Assembly: GCA_020310875.1 (NCBI GenBank)
Contig: MU260072.1
Span: 346,001 to 410,000, forward strand
DNA from: Ceratopteris richardii
Taxonomy: Eukaryota > Streptophyta > Polypodiopsida > Polypodiales > Pteridaceae
DNA: 64,000 nt
Direction: 5' to 3'
Numbering within the stretch: the first letter of the stretch is position 1; every line of letters starts with the position of its first letter. The translations under genes and the position numbers were made by a program. This document shows, piece by piece, positions 59,188-64,000 of the stretch. The notes beneath the pieces were generated by a model. It did no database searches, was not told the DNA's origin, and saw nothing but the letters and a program-made list of their open reading frames with translations.

Positions 59188-59869
59188 GCTGTTGTTGTTG
59201 TTGTTGTTGTCCACTCATGGTGCTAGTAGTGGTAACGTTGCTTTCTCCTGAGTTTTGAGGAGATGTTTCCAGTCCTTCGGAATCTGTATGATCATACTGC
59301 TCACCTTCCGGCTTAAAAATAGCATTCAGTCTCTTACGGATCTCCAATTCGAATAGCCTATCCTCTTCTTTGGTATCAAACATAGGCACACTTATCCCGA
59401 ACAATGGTGTTCGAAATGAAGATTCACCATGAAGTATCAGACTGTCACCGGAAAATTATAAATTCCCTGCAACAGGGACCGAACTGTCACCGGAATTAGT
59501 CAAACTTTCCTCAAACCAGGGTATTCTTTCACCAGCAATGATCTCTTTGGATAACACACCTCTATCCTCAACGAGGTTCGAATCTTGACCAGACGGTGTC
59601 GGGTCAATTGTACACTGCACTCCTGTACACTCCGAAGTTACTGTATCTTCTACAGATTGTACCGAAATTACACCGGAATCTACAGTATGTTCCACCGGAA
59701 TGCTACCGGAATCACTGCTAACATGCTTCACTTCTTCTACGACTGGGCTTAATCGATCTGTGCTTCTACCTCCTGGGGTGTCCCTAACAAATTTGGTACC
59801 GCCCAAGGCTGTCGGTCTCTCCTGTACTTCGGATATGACTCGCCGGACCGAGTAACCGGCATATATCAC
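58240..59869 (-). pseudogene. Gypsy gag with polyglutamine and zinc knuckles
   Basis: An N-terminal region at 59869-59456 (Ser/Thr/Val-rich), then 59404-58910 with an uninterrupted glutamine run (CAA/CAG, about 59130-59210), followed by the capsid-like core GVTYTKFRGFPGDDPDAHVR and AARWLTEYDINHF. The 58935-58456 frame gives FRIHLRQLPPAHANLPDDVI and two CCHC knuckles, CTKCKNPRHTSATC and CTICNITGHSTENC. A third knuckle, CHFCGELGHIQRFC, lies near 58300 after a stop. Three knuckles are more than the usual one or two. Confidence 0.9.
59130..59211 (-). repeat. CAA/CAG microsatellite coding polyglutamine in gag
   Basis: About 27 consecutive glutamine triplets on the - strand with a few CAG among CAA. 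The + strand reads as Leu/Cys runs, which are artefacts. Confidence 0.93.
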
Positions 59870-59960
59870 CTTTGCAACACTTGCGTACTACTCCACCTTA
59901 CTGTCGATTCACAATCTATGGCCACCTTCCACAATCAATTCGCAACACTCTGTTGCCACC

Positions 59961-59978
59961 TTCCCACAGACGGCGCCA
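59961..59978 (-). other. Gypsy primer-binding site
   Basis: On the - strand, TGGCGCCGTCTGTGGGAA begins one base after the LTR end TTTAACA. TGGCGCC-type sites are common in plant gypsy elements and are usually assigned to tRNA-Asp; the exact tRNA was not checked. Confidence 0.88.
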
Positions 59979-59979
59979 G

Positions 59980-60508
59980 TGTTAAACGCGCGTTGCCATC
60001 ACAGGCGCGTTTAAACTCTTTTGGGTTCTTGGGGGTGGTAGGGGTCTACTAATCAAAGGCCCTATAACTTAATTTTTCCAATTAATGCATTTACGTCATA
60101 GTACGTTAACACTCAAAACTCTGCATACAAATTACTATCAATCCTCTGGTTCATTCTATCACAGACTTACTGTTCATACTCAGGTTAATACTTTCTCAGT
60201 ATGTAACACCGAAGTTATTCATACCGTAACACAGACTTCATTACCGCAACTTAATGGACTTGGGCTAACCACAAGTTAATGCAATCAACCAGAGACGAAA
60301 ACACAGTATTACTCAAATTTCTCAACCACAACACCACAGTAACTCTACAGAATGCAATCGCCCAGACAGATAGTCTGGCGATTCTACTGATTGTTACAGG
60401 AGCGTCCTTTCATTAGTTTATAAATAGATACAACTCTTCGCAACGACCTTTCGGTTCGTGTGGAATACGAAAAGTAAAGAATTACAAATGCCAATCTGGC
60501 GGCTTACA
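59980..60508 (-). repeat. Gypsy 5' LTR
   Basis: 529 bp, - strand TGTAAGCCGCC to TTTAACA, aligned end to end with 51212-51740. Confidence 0.94.
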
Positions 60509-60605
60509 AATGTGTATATACTTCAATCATATGACAAACGCATACGGGTATGAAAGTTGAAAAAAAGTATGGTTGAAAATACCATATGTGTATATGTGTA
60601 GGGTT

Positions 60606-60627
60606 GGTTCTTGATGCATCAAGAACC
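60606..60627 (+). repeat. Perfect 22-bp palindrome
   Basis: The half-site GGTTCTTGATG is followed directly by its reverse complement. It shares GGTTCTTG with the arms of the 111-nt hairpin. Confidence 0.92.
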
Positions 60628-60639
60628 CTCTTTCCTAAC

Positions 60640-61460
60640 TTTACTTACTTGTACATGATTGTGAAGGCAGATAAGATTTCTTGACTACACTTATTTTTTT
60701 TCAAGGCTCAAGTCAATTTACTATGTGTATGTGCTCGTGTTTATGTATACATACATATGCATGTGTGTATGTATGTATGTATGTGATAATGTACATATGC
60801 ATGTGTGTATTTATGCATGTGAGTATGTATGCATATGTGTGTGTATGTATGCATGTGAGTGTATGTGTGTGTGTGGCTATGTGTATGTATGTATATGTGC
60901 AAGTATCTATATGTATATGTGTATGTGCATATGTGTATATGTGCAAGTATCTATATGTGTATGTGTGTATGCATATGTATGCATTTGTAAATGTGTCTGC
61001 ATGCATATCATAAATATGTGCATTTGTGTATGTGTATATATGTGTGTATTTATGTGTGTGTATATGTGTGTATGTGTGTGTATGCATATGTGTATATGTA
61101 TGTGCATATGTGTGTATGCATGTATCTATGTATGTATGCATATGCGTGTGTGTATCTATGCATGTGTGTGTATGTATATGTGCAAGTATTTATATGTGTA
61201 TGTGTGTATGTCTATGTGTGTGTATGATTTTGTGTGTATATGTGGAAGTATCTATATGGTTATGTATATGTGTGTGTATGTATATGTGCAAGTATCTATA
61301 TGTGTATGTGTATGAGTATATGTCTATGTGTGTGTATGATTTTGTGTGTATATGTGTATATGTATGTGTGTGTATATGTGCAAGTATCTATATATGTATG
61401 TATGTGTGTGTATGTATGTGTGCAAGTATCTATCTATATGTGTATGTGTATGTGTATAAG
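60640..61460 (+). repeat. Repeat block with TATG/TGTG microsatellite, copy 1
   Basis: Begins TTTACTTACTTGTACATGATTGTGAAGGCAGATAAG, then about 740 bp of TGTATG, GCATGTG and GTGCAAGTATCTATATG units. The same lead-in and unit order recur at 63180-64000. Open frames over it (Cys/Val/Met-rich on +, His/Thr-rich on -) are artefacts of the repeat. Confidence 0.9.
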
Positions 61461-61600
61461 TGTCACATAATCCTAGTAGGAGATGATTGAACCACGCTCT
61501 AAGAGAGAGGATTAGCAAGTAATCCTCAACCATGGCTTTTGGGGCAAGTGGTTAGCCCATCGCACTCCTAACCGGGAGGTTGTGGGTTCGATTCCCAACA
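61461..61600 (+). repeat. TRIM 5' LTR
   Basis: 140 bp, TGTCACATAATCC to GATTCCCAACA. The only difference from the 3' LTR is A/G near position 26. Confidence 0.96.
61533..61600 (+). promoter_or_regulatory. tRNA-Arg(CCU)-like segment with Pol III A and B boxes
   Basis: The B box GGTTCGATTCC (61585-61595) is canonical. An A-box-like GGGGCAAGTGG starts 44 nt upstream (61541-61551), the spacing of a tRNA. A D-stem GGGC/GCCC (61542-61545, 61555-61558), the anticodon loop CTCCTAA (61565-61571, anticodon CCT) and a T-arm with 4 of 5 pairs are in register. The anticodon stem is broken and the 3' acceptor strand is missing because the LTR ends. It is therefore tRNA-derived, not a working tRNA gene, but could serve as an internal Pol III promoter. 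Confidence 0.8.
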
Positions 61601-61601
61601 T

Positions 61602-61613
61602 TGATATCAGAGC
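61602..61613 (+). other. TRIM primer-binding site
   Basis: TGATATCAGAGC, one base from the copia site TGGTATCAGAGC, located one base after the LTR end. The same type of primer as copia-A suggests mobilisation by a copia element. Confidence 0.88.
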
Positions 61614-61910
61614 CTAATTGCGAAATTGGGCATGACGGCGGCGCAACGCGGCACATGTCAGGGTACACTTGTCAGGGTCCATCCTGCCAGGGTACATTCG
61701 TGGGCACTTGGAAGAAGCACTTATTCGTGGTGAGTGTGAAACTAATCTTGGATGAAGGTACATGGGCATTTGGGCACCCACGGAGGGTGGGATAGGTCCA
61801 AATTTGGTCCATGGGCTTGAGTTTGAGGTTGGTGGAAACACTCATGCATGGAAAGTGGGTCCAAGAGAGTCAGAAGGTCCACAAGTGAGCATTGAGGGCA
61901 ATGCTTAGTC

Positions 61911-61924
61911 TAAGGGGGGAGGAA
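61911..61924 (+). other. TRIM polypurine tract
   Basis: TAAGGGGGGAGGAA immediately before the 3' LTR. Confidence 0.9.
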
Positions 61925-62064
61925 TGTCACATAATCCTAGTAGGAGATGGTTGAACCACGCTCTAAGAGAGAGGATTAGCAAGTAATCCTCAACCATGGC
62001 TTTTGGGGCAAGTGGTTAGCCCATCGCACTCCTAACCGGGAGGTTGTGGGTTCGATTCCCAACA
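61925..62064 (+). repeat. TRIM 3' LTR
   Basis: 140 bp. It carries the same tRNA-like segment at 61997-62064. Confidence 0.96.
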
Positions 62065-62069
62065 ATAAG

Positions 62070-62314
62070 TCTATGTGTGTATGATTTTGTATGTATATAT
62101 GATATGTGTAGATGTATGTTTGTATGTATATGTGTATGTGTGCATGAAAGTACATGTATGCATGTGTGTATGTATATGTGCATGAAATTACATGTATGCA
62201 AGTGTGTATGTATGTGCATGTGTGTATGCATGTGAGTAAAAATGTATTGTGATTGTCTGAATCAATATTGATCCTTACTTCACAATAGTATGTGTATGTG
62301 TATGTGTATGTGAA

Positions 62315-62381
<67 letters not shown>

Positions 62382-62395
62382 GTGCATGTATGTTA
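62070..62395 (+). repeat. Microsatellite continued, with TGTATG hexamer array
   Basis: A continuation of the TATG-type repeat split by the TRIM. A single palindromic unit is at 62245-62288, followed by an almost pure GTATGT array (62288-62392). Confidence 0.9.
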
Positions 62396-62965
62396 TATGA
62401 TTGCAAGTGAAAATCTAATATGATTGTTTGTGCGCATGTGTATGTGTGTGTATGATTATGAATTAAAAACTATTGTAATGGTTGGAAAAGGTTTTATGTT
62501 CTTTTGATAATTCAAGGGTTGAGAAGGTATTAATAAGTGAAGATCAATGGCAATCTTGGACAATGCATATCAGCTAATAGAAGGTTCGTGTTGTATCAAT
62601 ATAATACAACTTCACATATCCATAGATCTTCTTTAGAAAGTTGTATTGTATTGATACAACACAAACCTTCTATTAGCTGAGATATTGGCATCAAGACAAT
62701 TGCATCAAGAGGGACTTTTTGGGAGGAAAAAAATTGACTTATTGAGATAATAGCATCAAGAGGGACTTGTTATGGCCAAGTTTTGATAGAAATTGACTTA
62801 TGCACTCGAAATTTCGATACTTACAAAAAAAGAGATGTAAACAGGTTATAAAAGATTTTACTTTTTATTATATACTTTAATATTTTTTCAAGCACATAAT
62901 AATGAATTTTGACTTTTGTTATATTTTTATAGGTTATTTTGAAGGTTGATTGATTTTGAGCTGAG
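62350..62965 (+). repeat. Duplicated block, copy 2
   Basis: Matches 50600-51187 in order and spacing, including the hairpin. It ends GAGCTGAGTA, after which sequence without a partner follows. Confidence 0.85.
62570..62680 (+). repeat. 111-nt hairpin, copy 2
   Basis: Arms 62570-62611 and 62639-62680 pair with 40 Watson-Crick pairs, 1 G-T and 1 mismatch around a 27-nt loop. Differences from copy 1 include two paired substitutions that keep pairing. Confidence 0.9.
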
Positions 62966-63179
62966 TATGAAGGCAAAAATTTCCCATTAAAAAGGGATTG
63001 TTATCGATCGTTAACTTGAATCATTTGAACGAGTATCAGACAATAGGTTCTCCTTTACTCAATAGAATATAGGTGAATCCCACCACAGAGATGAAAACAT
63101 GTTCTCTTAATTTAGAACATGAAACTCGGGGGTATGTCTAAAATTTTATATATAGCTGTATTTTCGATTTGTGCATGAC

Positions 63180-64000
63180 TTTACTTACTTGTACTTGACT
63201 TTACTTGCTTGTACATGACTGTGAAGGTAGATAAGGTTTCTTGACTTTGATTTTTTTTAGGCTCAAGTCGATTTATTGTGTGTATGTGCTTGTATTTATG
63301 TATATATACATATGCATGTGTGTATGTATGTATATATATGCATGTGTTTATGAATGCATGTGAGTATGTATGCACATGTGTGTGTATGCATATGTATGTA
63401 TGTGCATGTATGTATATGCATATGTATGTATGTATGTGCATATATGTGTATACATGTGTCTATGTATGTATGCATATGCATGTGTATGCATATGCATGTG
63501 TATGCATATGCATGTGTATGTATGCATGTGAGTGTATGTGTGTGTGTCTATATGTGTGTATGTATATGTGCAAGTATCTATATGTATATGTGTATGTGTA
63601 TATATGTATATGTGCAACTATCTATATGTGTATGTATGTGTATGCATATGTGTGCATTTGTAAATGTGTGTGTATCCATATCATATATGTGTGCATTTTT
63701 GTATGTGTATATATGTGTGTATGCATGTGTGTATATGTATGTGTGTGTATGCATATGTGTGTATGTATGTGCATGTGTGTGTATGCATGTATCTATGTAT
63801 GTATGCATATGCATGTGTATGTATGCATGTGTGTGTATGTATATGTGCAAGTATCTATATGTGTGTGTGTATGATTTTGTGTGTACATGTGTACATGTTT
63901 TGTGTGTGTGTATGTGTATATGTGTGTGTATGCATATGTGTGTATGACATGCACATACATACACACATATGCATACACGTACTTTCAAATCTGTAAAACA
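63180..64000 (+). repeat. Repeat block with TATG/TGTG microsatellite, copy 2
   Basis: Repeats the lead-in of 60640 (CTTGTACATGACTGTGAAGGTAG, then GGCTCAAGTCGATTTATTGTG) and the same microsatellite series, continuing to the window end. The 62970-63180 interval before it shows no gene. Confidence 0.9.

Larger units (their letters stand above)
51212..60508 (-). mobile_element. Ty3/gypsy element with extra 3' ORF
   Basis: A 9297-bp element. It has 529-bp LTRs at 59980-60508 (5') and 51212-51740 (3'), with an AATG duplication on both sides (51208-51211, 60509-60512). The primer-binding site is at 59961-59978. Internal order on the - strand: gag with zinc knuckles, protease, RT, RNase H, integrase without chromodomain, then about 2.15 kb of additional coding sequence. 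It inserted into the microsatellite/hairpin repeat domain. The LDDF RT box and lack of a chromodomain match the non-chromovirus plant lineages (Tat/Athila-like); the exact lineage is inference. Confidence 0.95.
61456..62069 (+). mobile_element. TRIM element with tRNA-like LTRs (with target duplication)
   Basis: A 604-bp element (61461-62064) flanked by perfect ATAAG duplications (61456-61460, 62065-62069). It has two 140-bp LTRs that differ at one base, a primer-binding site at 61602-61613, a purine tract at 61911-61924, and 324 bp of internal sequence without a coding frame of note. This is the structure of a terminal-repeat retrotransposon in miniature. It lies inside the microsatellite and must borrow its enzymes from a larger element. 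Confidence 0.95.

Noticed and set aside
59043..59258. Frames with poly-Cys or poly-Leu on the + strand
   Set aside because: Antisense shadows of the polyglutamine run of gypsy gag.
60681..61490. Several long open frames on both strands rich in Cys/Val/Met or His/Thr
   Set aside because: They lie entirely in TATG/TGTG microsatellite, where a repeat lacking stop words keeps all frames open. The same applies to 16038-16370, 62016-62235 and 63181-64000.
61533..61600. A functional tRNA-Arg gene
   Set aside because: The anticodon stem does not pair and the 3' acceptor strand is missing; the segment is part of an LTR present twice. It is better described as a tRNA-derived Pol III promoter candidate.

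Overview
This is nuclear DNA of a land plant with a large, retrotransposon-rich genome. The evidence is a split vacuolar-type anion channel gene (CLC) with canonical GT-AG introns, Ty1/copia elements primed by initiator-tRNA-Met-type sites, Ty3/gypsy elements of a plant type, a TRIM element, and long TATG/TGTG microsatellites. A fern or gymnosperm would fit the 19-kb intron and old, heavily mutated elements, but this is inference; the sequence does not name the species.

Layout. 1-7670: a strongly decayed Ty3/gypsy pol on + (reverse transcriptase near 4.6 kb, integrase near 6.0 kb) with coding-like but unrecognised sequence around it. 7671-12820: a full-length copia element (copia-A, 229/230-bp LTRs) broken by TAG stops and frameshifts. 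13.7-15.4 kb: a rearranged relative of copia-A with an inverted gag segment. 16.0-16.8 kb: microsatellite and degenerate tandem repeats. 16821-21814: a second copia family (copia-B, - strand, about 684-bp LTRs, perfect GCTCC target duplication) that has lost its RNase H. 21.8-24.98 kb: no recognised gene.

24984-47166 (- strand): a complete CLC gene. Seven exons join in phase to a 794-residue protein with GSGIP, GKEGP and two CBS domains. Five introns are 67-283 bp; intron 4 is 19,000 bp and holds a triplet repeat, a GGGCTGGAC minisatellite, a LINE 3' part, three gypsy remnants, inverted and tandem LTR-end fragments, and a truncated copia-A relative (copia-C). 47.2-50.3 kb: upstream flank without a recognised gene.

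50.3-64.0 kb: a higher-order repeat domain made of TATG-type microsatellites, 80-84-bp palindromic units and a 111-nt hairpin. Two insertions interrupt it: a 9.3-kb gypsy element (51212-60508, - strand) with gag, pol and an extra 3' open reading frame, and a very young 604-bp TRIM (61461-62064) whose 140-bp LTRs carry a tRNA-Arg(CCU)-like sequence with well-placed Pol III A and B boxes.

The only host gene I can support is the CLC channel. The strongest novel signals are the tRNA-containing TRIM, the hairpin whose two copies differ by pairing-preserving changes, the extra gypsy reading frame, and a pattern of TAG nonsense codons at glutamine positions that suggests decay of methylated cytosines.
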